A DNA stretch of 19,848 bases from JAZKFT01 sp043760535 (lineage in GTDB: Bacteria > Bacteroidota > Bacteroidia > Chitinophagales > Chitinophagaceae), in the NCBI GenBank assembly GCA_043760535.1, contig JAYUOV010000039.1, positions 1-19,848 of the forward strand, given 5' to 3'. This document shows positions 1 to 7,959 of the stretch, piece after piece (position 1 is the stretch's first letter; every line of letters begins with the position of its first letter). The position numbers were made by a program, and so were the translations under genes. Under the pieces are notes generated by a model. That model saw only the letters and a program-made list of their open reading frames with translations, made no database searches and was not told where the DNA came from.

Positions 1-108
1 TAATGCTACGGGATTTACAACGTTCGCCAATGTCGCTCCATCAGGGCACGGCTTTCGCTGGGTTCCACCGAAATAATCGGGGCAGGCAAAAAAAGAAAAA
101 CTACGCAA
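1..108. repeat. probable dispersed intergenic repeat at window edge
   Basis: This segment follows directly on the point where the ATPase remnant stops matching its family. It carries a small inverted repeat (CCGA, five bases, TCGG near 69-81) and does not look like the continuation of the ATPase in any frame. Its texture resembles the dispersed non-coding elements that litter Bacteroidota intergenic regions; that resemblance is from memory and is not tested. It runs off the window, so its full extent is unknown. Confidence 0.3.
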
Positions 109-339
109 TCAAAACTGCGAAGGGTATGGAGTTCTGACGTTATGAACCCCCGAAAACTGGAACACAATTTGTTTTTTCTGGTAGGTCTTTAGCAGGTATG
201 TTTTGCCAATTCTTCTGCGGCCGTAAACGGCTACCAAGTTGGCCTTGTAATTCGCTATAACATCGGCCAGTAAAAGGTTTTCATCATCACGACCTATAAT
301 TCCTACGTTTTTCAAGATATTATATTTATCCTGAGCCAA
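109..339 (-). pseudogene. AAA-type ATPase remnant, N-terminal fragment only
   Basis: About 76 codons match the N-terminus of the ATP-binding proteins (archaeal-ATPase / DUF234-associated type) common in Bacteroidota. A conserved 'IGRDDE' opening is followed by a P-loop, 'VAVYGRRRIGKTYLL' (about residues 37-51), and the usual 'VFQFSGVHN' strand. Intact members run to several hundred residues; here the frame hits TGA 13 residues after the SGVHN strand and the following 108 bases look unrelated. The beginning is also suspect. There is no ATG: the frame opens on TTG, and a perfect 15-base inverted repeat overlaps the start. I therefore read it as a dead fragment left by rearrangement or insertion. 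A small functional protein is unlikely because Walker B and the sensor regions are missing. Confidence 0.65.
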
Positions 340-373
340 AAGTGGTACAGCAGGGGTGCTTTTGGCTCAGGAT
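328..373. repeat. 15-bp perfect inverted repeat, 16-nt loop
   Basis: The arms ATCCTGAGCCAAAAG (328-342) and CTTTTGGCTCAGGAT (359-373) are perfectly complementary around a 16-base loop. The hairpin lies between the stop codon of the methionine sulfoxide reductase gene (404) and the ATPase remnant, and its left arm covers the first codon of the remnant. It could end transcription of the reductase gene, but no T-run follows on the minus strand, so a mobile or recombination-derived repeat is equally possible. Confidence 0.6.
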
Positions 374-403
374 GTGTAATAAAATAAAGCGTAGAAAGGG
401 GAA

Positions 404-877
404 TTAAAACACCATAAACCCTACAATTTCTTCCAGATACTTTTGGTCTGTTTCATCAAACTGATGGTACTCGGATGCATCTACATCCAATACTCCAATT
501 ACTTCACCATTACGAATTACCGGCACTACTATTTCTGACTTTGATAAACTGCTGCAGGCAATGTGGCCGGGAAATTTTTCTACATCGGGTACTATCAATG
601 TTGTAGCTTGTACCCAGCTAGTGCCGCATACGCCACGGCCTTTTCTTATACGGGTACAAGCTACCGGCCCCTGAAAAGGTGCCAGCACCAATTCGTTATT
701 TTTTACCAAATAAAAACCTACCCAAAACCAGCCAAACTGTTCTTTTAATGCAGCTACTGTATTGGCGAGGTTGGCTACCAAATCGGGTTCGCCTTCTATC
801 AATGCTTTTATTTGTGGTATTATGGATTGGTAGCTTTCGGCTTTGCTGCCGGCTACTATTGTTAGGTCTTCTGCCAT
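404..877 (-). CDS. msrC: free methionine-(R)-sulfoxide reductase (GAF domain)
   Basis: This 157-residue, single GAF-domain protein reduces free L-methionine-(R)-sulfoxide to methionine in the cytoplasm, using thioredoxin as electron donor (family knowledge; YebR/fRMsr type). The diagnostic part is 'GPVACTRIRKGRGVCGTSW' followed by 'GHIACSS'. This gives cysteines at 74, 84 and 108, with the same 10 and 24 residue spacing as Cys84, Cys94 and Cys118 of the E. coli enzyme. Length is normal and the ATG at 877 fits the family's N-terminus. The C-terminal 'VIGVLDVDASEYHQFDETD' is the usual GAF ending. It is monocistronic as far as can be seen: its upstream neighbour, the tricorn-like gene, ends 167 bases away across a repeat. 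No promoter motif is convincing. Confidence 0.95.
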   Translation of the reverse strand: MAEDLTIVAGSKAESYQSIIPQIKALIEGEPDLVANLANTVAALKEQFGWFWVGFYLVKNNELVLAPFQGPVACTRIRKGRGVCGTSWVQATTLIVPDVEKFPGHIACSSLSKSEIVVPVIRNGEVIGVLDVDASEYHQFDETDQKYLEEIVGFMVF

Positions 878-910
878 GTTATTTTGTTTGATGACGTCTA
901 TACGTCCCTA

Positions 911-1002
911 TTCTATTTCGCCCCTACAGGGCTTTATTTACTTACTTTTTTTTCTGACCCGGGTCGTTGCCCCGGGCTATTGACCATGCCCTTTCAGGGC
1001 AT
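911..1002. repeat. cluster of three short palindromes, dispersed-repeat-like
   Basis: Three GC-rich palindromes sit in about 90 bases between the sulfoxide reductase and protease genes: GCCCCTACAGGGC (920-932), CCCGGG...CCCGGG separated by 7 bases (958-976), and ATGCCCTTTCAGGGCAT (986-1002). The spacers are T-rich. Such series of 'CCC...GGG' hairpins recur in intergenic space of many Bacteroidota genomes; that statement rests on recollection. No gene is visible here. Confidence 0.5.
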
Positions 1003-1043
1003 TTTATCCTAGGTGAAGGTTTCAACCAGTAAATACAACTTAC

Positions 1044-1577
1044 TTATTTCAGGTCTTTTAAAATTTCTACTATTGCTCTATCCAGTTGCGGATCCCGGCC
1101 ATTCATTTTGTCTTCCCAGGTGTTAATGATTTTGATGTTGGGCTGTACGCCGTTGGTTTCCAGGTCTTTCCCATCTAATGTGTAGCAGCCCCAACTTGGC
1201 AACCTTACAAAGCTGCCATCTACTAGGCCTGCACCACCGGTAAAAATGATCCAGCGGTAGGTTTCGTTACCTATAATTTTCCCCAGTTTTAATGCTTTAA
1301 AGCCCTGTGCCGTCATCTCTGCATCGCTAAGGCTTTGCTCATTTATAAGCAATACAATTGGTTTATCGCTTGGGGCAAAATTACTTTGCGTGGTTAATGC
1401 ACCTTCACGGTACTTCCATTTTAGGTAAGCTTTCTGTTGTAAAAACTTCAGCACTTCGTCGTGTACATTGCCGCCTGTATTGTAGCGTAAATCCAGTATC
1501 AGTGCATCTTTCTTATAAAAATCTTGGGTGGCATCTACCAAAAATCTGTTTAATTCTTCCTGTCCCATATCCCGCAT
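1044..1577 (-). CDS. tricorn-like S41 protease, C-terminal catalytic part (downstream of in-frame TGA)
   Basis: This is the rest of the protease that begins at 4157, in the same reading frame, separated from it only by the TGA at 1638-1640. The frame is open from 1637; the first ATG is at 1577. It carries the catalytic core of peptidase family S41: 'LILDLRYNTGGN' strand (fragment residues 26-37), 'NEQSLSDAE' with the probable nucleophile Ser84 and the adjacent Asp85, and 'DGKDLE' with a probable catalytic Glu140. In full-length numbering these are about Ser944, Asp945 and Glu1000, close to the Ser965-Glu1023 spacing of Thermoplasma tricorn. Without the upstream half it has no signal peptide, no propellers and no catalytic histidine, so it should be inactive alone. 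Sequence conservation looks undisturbed, which points to a recent mutation, a sequencing error, or readthrough. Confidence 0.8.
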   Translation of the reverse strand: MRDMGQEELNRFLVDATQDFYKKDALILDLRYNTGGNVHDEVLKFLQQKAYLKWKYREGALTTQSNFAPSDKPIVLLINEQSLSDAEMTAQGFKALKLGKIIGNETYRWIIFTGGAGLVDGSFVRLPSWGCYTLDGKDLETNGVQPNIKIINTWEDKMNGRDPQLDRAIVEILKDLK

Positions 1578-1637
1578 GTGAAAGTAGCCAATACGGTTCT
1601 TGCTTTTCTCATCTACCTGCTGCTGGCATTGGTCTTC

Positions 1638-4157
1638 TCATTCGCTGTACAGGTTTAGTGCCAGGGTATTTTGTATAGGAGAATATTGGGTATGCACCAG
1701 CACATCGTACACGGTTTTATCTGCCCTCCGAAAACTGAGGTTTAATTCTTTATCGGCACTAGGCTTGGTAAAATATTTATTGCGGTCTTCGGTGGTATTA
1801 ATGGCTTCACCGTTCACTTTTAATAACTCATCGCCTGGCTGTATGCTGATGCCTTTTTTATCAACAGCACTTTGTTTTACAATGCGGCTTACTTTGTACG
1901 GCTCCGCTTTGTTCCACATAATTCCGGTCTCTACTGTTTGGCTGGTAAAAGGTACTTTAGTATCATCTCCGGTAGAGGTAAAGCCCATGTGGCTGCTGTT
2001 TAATTCGCCAAGCATATCGTTTAGTAAAATACTCAAATCTAATCTGTTAGTAATATCTGGCAGCAGCTGCATGTATTTTTCTTTTGTGGCTTTCCAGTTA
2101 ATGCCGTGGAATTTTTCGTCATAAAAATTAATTTCCACTTTGGCCCAGGCTTCGTTAAACATTTGGGCAAACTCTTCCTGCAGGTTGCGGCGGAAAGTAA
2201 AGCTGATGGGGATGGGTTCTATCTTATTCGATTCAAGATTTAGCTTAGCAATAGAGCCCCCTGTAATGATGAAATATTTACCATCATTTTCCACCACATT
2301 AAAAAAAGTACCATCGCCTACCTTCTCTGTTTTATTGGGTATAAATGGTTCCATTATCGTTTTCCAAATTGCATTGTTTCCTTCGGCATGGTCGCTTATA
2401 TACACCACGGTTGTTTTATCGCCCTTCTGAAAAACATAGGGGCCATTCTGGCTGCCAAAAGCCGGGCCGATGCGTTCTACACGTTCCATTAGTTTACTTA
2501 GATCTACTGTAGTGGCAGTGTCTTTTTTCTTAGTAGTATCTTTTTTAAACAGCTCATTGTATTTCTCCATCTTAAATGCATCATCCCATTTTTCTAAAGG
2601 CATCCGGTAAATATGTGCACCTTTCAAACCGAAAGGATAGGCAGGTTTTGTTTGGTTGGTGGTAAAATACAGGTACTTACCATCGGGGCTCCAGGCCGGG
2701 CTAGCTTCGCTAACGCCACTATTGGTAAGGTTTACACTCTTATCGTCTTTTACATTGTATAAAAAAATATCATCTTCAAAATTGCGGAAAGCACAGTACA
2801 CAATCCAATCGCCGCCGGGGCTAAAGGCAGCGTAGGATTCTCTGTCTAATCCCCAAAACTCATCTTTGGCAATGGTTTTTACATCCATGGTTTTAAGATC
2901 CATGAGGCAGAGTTCGTTTTTGCCTTTGTAAAAAGTAAGCTTGGTGCGGCTTTTATTGTAAGTAAGTGTTCGGTGATCCATACTAAAGCGGCTTAGCTCT
3001 TTTGGTGCCATGGCACTATCGGCCCGTATGGTAAACAGGTTGAGATACCCATTTACTGTTTGGGTAAAAATGAGGGTTTTGTTATCGGCCTTCCACATAA
3101 TTTCGGTGGCTCTTTCGGCATTGCCTTTTTGTATTTGCTGTACTATTTTTCCTTCCACATCGCTTACAAAAATTTCGCCTCGGCTAATAAATGCCAGTTT
3201 TTTTCCGTCGGGGCTAAGATCAAACGAAGTGATTTTTCCTTTAACATCATAATCCTGGTCTTTGCCTAAAATATTGTTTCGGCTAATGGTAACCGGCACC
3301 GGCTGGGCTTTGGCAACCGCCACATCGTACAACCACAATTGGTAATCTTTTTGGAAAACAATTTTGCCGCCATTGGCATTTACCTGTGCCGCTTTTATAG
3401 AAGTATTAAAACTGGTAAGTGCCAATTTTTTGCCACTGGCAATGGTAAAAAGATTGTATTCGCCGGTGGCTTCGTCGCTTATAAAATAGAGATTGCCTTT
3501 GCTATCTAGCGTAGCGCCAAAATCTTTTCCTTCGTAATCGGTGTAGCGTTTGTACTGTTTTGTGGCGGGGTTGTACGATTGTATGTCGGGGTTATACGGG
3601 CCTTTGTAACGTTTCCGTTGTAACTGATTGCTGCTTTCCCAGGTGTTGTTAAAAAATATTTCGCCAGTGGTAGGGTGGCCTGCAATATTATGGTCGAAGG
3701 AGAAAAAATAGTCGTTAAATATCCGTTGTGGCGTGCCGCCATTAATGCCCACCTGGTAGCCAGCTTCACGGTTGTAGCGGTTGCTGCTAAAGAAAATGGT
3801 TTGGCTATTCCAGCCCCAACTGTTCATTACATCATTGGCCGAATGGAAGGTGATTTGTTTAATGTGGCCACCTGTTAATGGCATAGTATATACATCGTTA
3901 TTACCATATTGGTTACTGGTAAAAGCCAGCCATTTGCCATCGGGTGATACACGTGGATTATTTTCATTACCTGGCATGGCTGTTACCCTTACGGCCTGTC
4001 CGCCTTTACTATCTGTTTTCCAGATGTCGGTTTCAAAACAAAAGTAGATGGTGCTGCCATCGGGTGTAAGCGATGGGCTGCTCAGAAAGACAGCTTCTTG
4101 CTGTGCTATGGCGTTGGTACATGCGGCTACCAGTAGGCACACTAATATTTTTTTCAT
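1638..4157 (-). CDS. tricorn-like S41 protease, N-terminal part (ends at in-frame TGA)
   Basis: This is the first 839 residues of an exported tricorn-type protease that would be about 1037 residues if read through. I start it at the ATG at 4157 because 'MKKILVCLLVAACTNAIAQ' is a clear Sec signal peptide; the frame is open 45 codons further upstream but that part does not look like protein. Residues about 25-600 contain repeated WD40/TolB-like propeller motifs such as 'SPDGKWLAFTS', 'SPDGKKLAFISRGEIF' and 'SPDGKYLYFTTNQ'. Then come the C1 domain with 'ELNSSHMGF' (His723, corresponding to the tricorn catalytic His), and a PDZ domain (about 760-810, 'IQPGDELLKVNGEAI'). Codon 840 is TGA where a Trp (TGG) would fit the family. 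The truncated product would lack the catalytic serine. The role is periplasmic or outer-envelope peptide degradation. Confidence 0.85.
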   Translation of the reverse strand: MKKILVCLLVAACTNAIAQQEAVFLSSPSLTPDGSTIYFCFETDIWKTDSKGGQAVRVTAMPGNENNPRVSPDGKWLAFTSNQYGNNDVYTMPLTGGHIKQITFHSANDVMNSWGWNSQTIFFSSNRYNREAGYQVGINGGTPQRIFNDYFFSFDHNIAGHPTTGEIFFNNTWESSNQLQRKRYKGPYNPDIQSYNPATKQYKRYTDYEGKDFGATLDSKGNLYFISDEATGEYNLFTIASGKKLALTSFNTSIKAAQVNANGGKIVFQKDYQLWLYDVAVAKAQPVPVTISRNNILGKDQDYDVKGKITSFDLSPDGKKLAFISRGEIFVSDVEGKIVQQIQKGNAERATEIMWKADNKTLIFTQTVNGYLNLFTIRADSAMAPKELSRFSMDHRTLTYNKSRTKLTFYKGKNELCLMDLKTMDVKTIAKDEFWGLDRESYAAFSPGGDWIVYCAFRNFEDDIFLYNVKDDKSVNLTNSGVSEASPAWSPDGKYLYFTTNQTKPAYPFGLKGAHIYRMPLEKWDDAFKMEKYNELFKKDTTKKKDTATTVDLSKLMERVERIGPAFGSQNGPYVFQKGDKTTVVYISDHAEGNNAIWKTIMEPFIPNKTEKVGDGTFFNVVENDGKYFIITGGSIAKLNLESNKIEPIPISFTFRRNLQEEFAQMFNEAWAKVEINFYDEKFHGINWKATKEKYMQLLPDITNRLDLSILLNDMLGELNSSHMGFTSTGDDTKVPFTSQTVETGIMWNKAEPYKVSRIVKQSAVDKKGISIQPGDELLKVNGEAINTTEDRNKYFTKPSADKELNLSFRRADKTVYDVLVHTQYSPIQNTLALNLYSE

Positions 4158-4458
4158 AACAGTATTTTTAATTTGGATTTTTAAAGATGCGGCAAAGAAA
4201 AGGGATGGAAAATTTTGTTTTATGAATGGCTGGAGTTGCGCATTGGTGCTGCTGTAGCTTAGCTTTACCACCCCTGCTTTAGCCTTCGGCAAAAGCTGTG
4301 CCCGCCGGCGGGGAATACTGGTGCAGGCAGGCCGATGAATAGGGTGGATTGGCTTTTCGAGCAGGTAAATGAATTTCAGAAAAGCAATAGTTTTTCAGTA
4401 ATACCAAAACAGGCAGCTCCCTAGCAGAGCTACCTGTTTTAAAGATGGTAAGCTGTGT
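4158..4458. other. gene-free spacer between PPIase and tricorn-like genes
   Basis: This 301-base spacer contains the PPIase terminator (4406-4440), an imperfect hairpin at 4276-4296 (GCTTTAGCC / GGCAAAAGC, one mismatch) and a perfect 12-base palindrome CCCGCCGGCGGG at 4301-4312. The promoter of the tricorn-like gene must lie here, but no good TAnnTTTG box is visible on the minus strand. In-frame codons run upstream of the protease start to 4292, but their composition is not protein-like. Confidence 0.6.
4406..4440 (-). terminator. Rho-independent terminator of the PPIase gene
   Basis: AAAACAGGCAGCTC (4406-4419) pairs with GAGCTACCTGTTTT (4427-4440) with one mismatch around a 7-base loop. The arms are A-rich outside and T-rich at the 3' side. 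It begins 18 bases past the PPIase stop codon, where a terminator is expected. Confidence 0.75.
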
Positions 4459-6402
4459 TTATTTTTTAATCATAGCCTGCCAAACGGCATTGTTTATTAC
4501 TATGGGATATTTCTTTTTTAAGCCATCAACCCATTTTGTTTCTAGCACTTGCTGGTAATCGTTTATTACAAAGCCACGGGCATCTTCAAAACTGCGTTGG
4601 CCCGATTCGTTTATGGTGTTTACAATGTAGCAGAATGTTTGGCTGCTGTCTTGTACGTTGGTAATAGTTGGGGTAAATGTTTTTGCCCTAAAATCTATTT
4701 TGCCTTCTGTCGGAACTTGGTTTTGTTCAAAGCGATTACTGTCGGCCAGTAATTTATTTTCGTAACGCATGGCTATGCTGCGCCAGTTGCCAATGTTAGC
4801 TTGCATTTGCAGCCTGGCAGAATCGGTGGTGGCTTTATCGGTTGCGGTTACAATAATGGCATTAACACTTGGCCCCCATTTATATTTCACTTTACTAGCA
4901 TTGTAATGTTTTAAAAGACCTGCATTATCCTCGGCGGCTTTGTTCCATACCATTTTTTCGGTTACTTCAAAGTTGAGGTTGGCATCTTTAAACTCCTGCA
5001 ATTGATTTTTAAAATCGGGATTGTAGTCTTCTAGGTGATTTTTATAATATTCGGCTGTGGTAACGTTTATGTACTTTTCGTATAGCTCATCGTAACCCTT
5101 GCTACTAAGGTCGGTTATGCTGCCACGTACAGCCCTTACAAACATTACCCAATTAGCAGCGGTAATGTTTTGTTTGGCAAAGCTGAAAAGAATGGTTTTG
5201 CCCATTACATCTTTTACAGTAGTAACAGTTCTTCCATCTAAAGAACTATCTGTAAAAGCCCAAAGCGATTTTGGCTTTACTGTTTTAGCAGGCTGGTATC
5301 CAATTTTGTTACGCAGGCTTTTTGCCAGTACCGTTTTGGCTTCTTCCATGCGGTTATCGGTAACCACTCGCTGTTTCATATTGGCCACTGTAACGGGTTC
5401 TTTTTTATCTGTACTTATGGGTAATTGTTCTAAAAGTTTTACAATGTGAATGCCAAAAGCGGTTTCAAAAGGCTTGCTGATATCGCCATTTTTTGCCAGT
5501 GAAAATGCCGATGTTTCAAATACGGGGTCGTAACTGCCCACCCCAAATTCTGGTAGCACGCCGCCATTTTGATAGCTTGTTTTATCGTTGCTGTAGGTTT
5601 TGGCCTGTGAGGCAAAATCTGCACCTTTTATTAACTGATCGTAAACCATATCGGCCTTGTTTTGTACTTCTTTTTTTTCTGCATCGGTAGCACCCGGCTG
5701 GTAAGCAAATAGTATTTGTGCCACTTTTATTTTTCCGGCAGCTTTGCGATGGGCCATTAGTTTAAATATGTGAAAAGCCTTAGAAGTTTTAATAGGTTGG
5801 GTAAACTGCCCTACTTGTAATTTATACACTTGGTTTTCCACTTTGTAGGGCAATGAGAAAACGGTAACCCATCCGAGGTCGCCATGGTTGCCATCTCTAA
5901 ACTCTTTATCGTTACAAAACTCGTCGAATACTTTTTCAAAAGGGGTATTGGCTTCCAGTTTTTGCACGGCTTTTTCTGCATTTTCTTCTGCCTGCTCTAC
6001 TTCTTTTGGGTTTTTAGGATTAAAAGAAATGATAATATCCTTAAGCCTAAGGTCTTTTTGGCTACGGTCAAGTGCTTCATTTACCAGTTCAGCAATATTA
6101 GCTTCCTCCGAAAAATAGTTGTCTTCTATCTGTCTTCTAAAATCGGCAAGTTCGCTTTTCTGGTTGTATTGTGTATCCAGTCGTTTATCAAAAGCGTCCT
6201 GCACTTTCAGTTTATAATTTATAAAAAGGGGCAGGTATTCCTTCATTGCTTTTATATTATCCTCATTGGGGTTCAGGTTTCGGTTAAACTGCCGAAGGAA
6301 TTCTTCTTTATTTACTTTGTTTTTACCAAAACTAAATAATGGCTGTGCATGGCTGCCTGCAAAGGCCAGAAGTGTACATACAATCAATATCTGTTTTCTC
6401 AT
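4459..6402 (-). CDS. exported PpiC/SurA-type peptidylprolyl isomerase
   Basis: This 647-residue protein has a signal peptide ('MRKQILIVCTLLAFAGSHAQ') and two parvulin-type rotamase domains. The first is at about residues 120-218, ending 'GDLGWVTVFSLPYKVENQVY...FHIFKL'. The second is at about 225-325, with 'KIKVAQILFAY', 'NGGVLPEFGVGSYDPVFE' and 'FGIHIVKLL'. Such proteins act as periplasmic folding catalysts or chaperones for outer-membrane proteins. The last 320 residues are not recognisable as a third rotamase and may be a substrate-binding or SurA-like helical region. The gene lies 111 bases downstream of the TlpA-like gene on the same strand and is probably co-transcribed, forming an envelope-protein quality-control pair (isomerase plus thiol oxidoreductase). 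The start at 6402 is set by the signal peptide. Confidence 0.88.
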   Translation of the reverse strand: MRKQILIVCTLLAFAGSHAQPLFSFGKNKVNKEEFLRQFNRNLNPNEDNIKAMKEYLPLFINYKLKVQDAFDKRLDTQYNQKSELADFRRQIEDNYFSEEANIAELVNEALDRSQKDLRLKDIIISFNPKNPKEVEQAEENAEKAVQKLEANTPFEKVFDEFCNDKEFRDGNHGDLGWVTVFSLPYKVENQVYKLQVGQFTQPIKTSKAFHIFKLMAHRKAAGKIKVAQILFAYQPGATDAEKKEVQNKADMVYDQLIKGADFASQAKTYSNDKTSYQNGGVLPEFGVGSYDPVFETSAFSLAKNGDISKPFETAFGIHIVKLLEQLPISTDKKEPVTVANMKQRVVTDNRMEEAKTVLAKSLRNKIGYQPAKTVKPKSLWAFTDSSLDGRTVTTVKDVMGKTILFSFAKQNITAANWVMFVRAVRGSITDLSSKGYDELYEKYINVTTAEYYKNHLEDYNPDFKNQLQEFKDANLNFEVTEKMVWNKAAEDNAGLLKHYNASKVKYKWGPSVNAIIVTATDKATTDSARLQMQANIGNWRSIAMRYENKLLADSNRFEQNQVPTEGKIDFRAKTFTPTITNVQDSSQTFCYIVNTINESGQRSFEDARGFVINDYQQVLETKWVDGLKKKYPIVINNAVWQAMIKK

Positions 6403-6513
6403 ACTTGGTTGTTGTCTTTTTTGTTTTTGCCTAAAAGGCTTTATACTGTTTTTCTAAAGTTAGTTTAGGTATTGATTAGGGTATGCGAACCCAAACCAGA
6501 ATTTTTGTTGCTT

Positions 6514-7959
6514 TTATTTACCTGCTTTTGCCTGTTTTATTTTTTGCTCCAGTACTTTGTTTAAATCATCTAGCGAAAGGTTTTTAGCAATGATTCGTTT
6601 TTGCTGATCCAATAAAAACATGGTAGGTGTAGTTCTTACATCGTATAGCTGGTGGTAGTTAGGCAATTTGTTTTTTTCTTCTACAGCTTTCATCTCGGAG
6701 GTTTGGTGTACATGCACCCAGCCAGCGGCATTTTTGTTTATAAAAGGTTTCCAATCTGTCAGGCTAGTTTCTGTACTCATAACTGCATAAATATTTACTC
6801 CGCTATTTTTCCACGAAGCTTTGTAAAAAGAATCTAACCGTGGCACTTCGGTTTTGCAATGGCCGCAGTTGGGGTCCCAAAACACAACTACGGTAAAGCT
6901 TCCGGGCTGCGTGTACAGGGTTTGCACAGTGCCTGCTGTATCTACCAGGTTAAGGTCGGCAGCGGCTTCGCCTACCTGGTTGCTTATTAGCATCATCGCC
7001 CTGTCTTCTATCTGTTTCATTTGCTTTGCAGAGAGCCAGGTAACCTGTTTGGTGGCAAAGTATTTTTCGTACACATGTACAAACACTTTGTCTTGCCCCA
7101 TTATTTTTGGGTTAAAATAATTATCTACAAAATAGCCTATCAAAAACTGAAACATTTCGTTGTCGTTTCTGCCCAGTGCTGCCATCCAGTTAAACTCATG
7201 TATAATGCTATCTGGTTCGGGCTGCACAAATGCACTCAGGTAGTAGTTGAGTTTTTTTTCAAAAACGGGGGTGCGAACGACCCTGCCATTCATAAAATTT
7301 ACCCCATCCCAAAAATGCTGTCGGCTGTAATAATAAGCGGCTAGCGTATCCTGATAGTTTTTTTGGTTTTTTAGATTGGCAGGCAGGCTAACATCCTGCA
7401 TAGATCCAAAAATGGTGGCCAATAAACTGGTGGGTTGTTCTTTTAGTACCTTTTGCCTGTAGCCTTCCATCTCGTTTATATTTTTATCTACTATGGCTAA
7501 TAGTTTTGCTTTTTCGGCATTATCTGTAGTGGCATTCATTTTAGTACGGGCTATATCTGCTGCCTGGCCTTTGGTACTTACAAAGGCGGTGTACTTTTTA
7601 AACTGTTCGTTTTCTGGGCTTCCTACAAATTTGGTGAGGGTTTCGGGGTTTGTGGTATCTGTTATTACAGTAAAATCTTGTTTTTTGCCTACCAGCATTT
7701 CTAATAATAACTGGCTTTTAGAAGTGGCCAAAAGGTAAATGCCTTGAGCCAGCGGTTTCTTTCCTTTAAAAACGCCACGGCCATTTGCATCCAAAAAAGT
7801 GCTGTCGCCAATGGGCATCATTTTGCCATAATAATAGCCCATATACACCCATGTTTTTTTAAGTGGCTTTATCTCTACATTAATCTTATAACCTGTATTT
7901 TGAGCGGCTCCAGCAAGGGATAGCAGCACCGTTCCTATTGCAATTACGATTCGTTTCAT
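6514..7959 (-). CDS. exported TlpA-like thioredoxin-fold protein
   Basis: This 481-residue protein has a signal peptide ('MKRIVIAIGTVLLSLAGAAQ'). Its N-terminal beta-rich domain (about 25-110) resembles DUF4369-type domains. A helical middle region (about 115-325, DUF5106-like) follows, and the C-terminal thioredoxin domain (about 335-470) has the redox motif 'WDPNCGHCKTE' (Cys365, Cys368) and cis-proline loop 'RTTPTMFLLD' (Pro446). Proteins of this build are periplasmic thiol:disulfide oxidoreductases of the TlpA/ResA kind, widespread in Bacteroidota. The GHC active site is usual for the reducing members. The partner substrate is unknown. It is the first gene of a probable two-gene unit with the PPIase downstream; the promoter should lie in the 603-base gap upstream, but I see no clear box. 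Confidence 0.88.
   Translation of the reverse strand: MKRIVIAIGTVLLSLAGAAQNTGYKINVEIKPLKKTWVYMGYYYGKMMPIGDSTFLDANGRGVFKGKKPLAQGIYLLATSKSQLLLEMLVGKKQDFTVITDTTNPETLTKFVGSPENEQFKKYTAFVSTKGQAADIARTKMNATTDNAEKAKLLAIVDKNINEMEGYRQKVLKEQPTSLLATIFGSMQDVSLPANLKNQKNYQDTLAAYYYSRQHFWDGVNFMNGRVVRTPVFEKKLNYYLSAFVQPEPDSIIHEFNWMAALGRNDNEMFQFLIGYFVDNYFNPKIMGQDKVFVHVYEKYFATKQVTWLSAKQMKQIEDRAMMLISNQVGEAAADLNLVDTAGTVQTLYTQPGSFTVVVFWDPNCGHCKTEVPRLDSFYKASWKNSGVNIYAVMSTETSLTDWKPFINKNAAGWVHVHQTSEMKAVEEKNKLPNYHQLYDVRTTPTMFLLDQQKRIIAKNLSLDDLNKVLEQKIKQAKAGK

Noticed and set aside
4158..4292. 45-codon upstream extension of the tricorn-like protein
   Set aside because: A signal peptide begins at the ATG at 4157 and the upstream codons read as spacer sequence.
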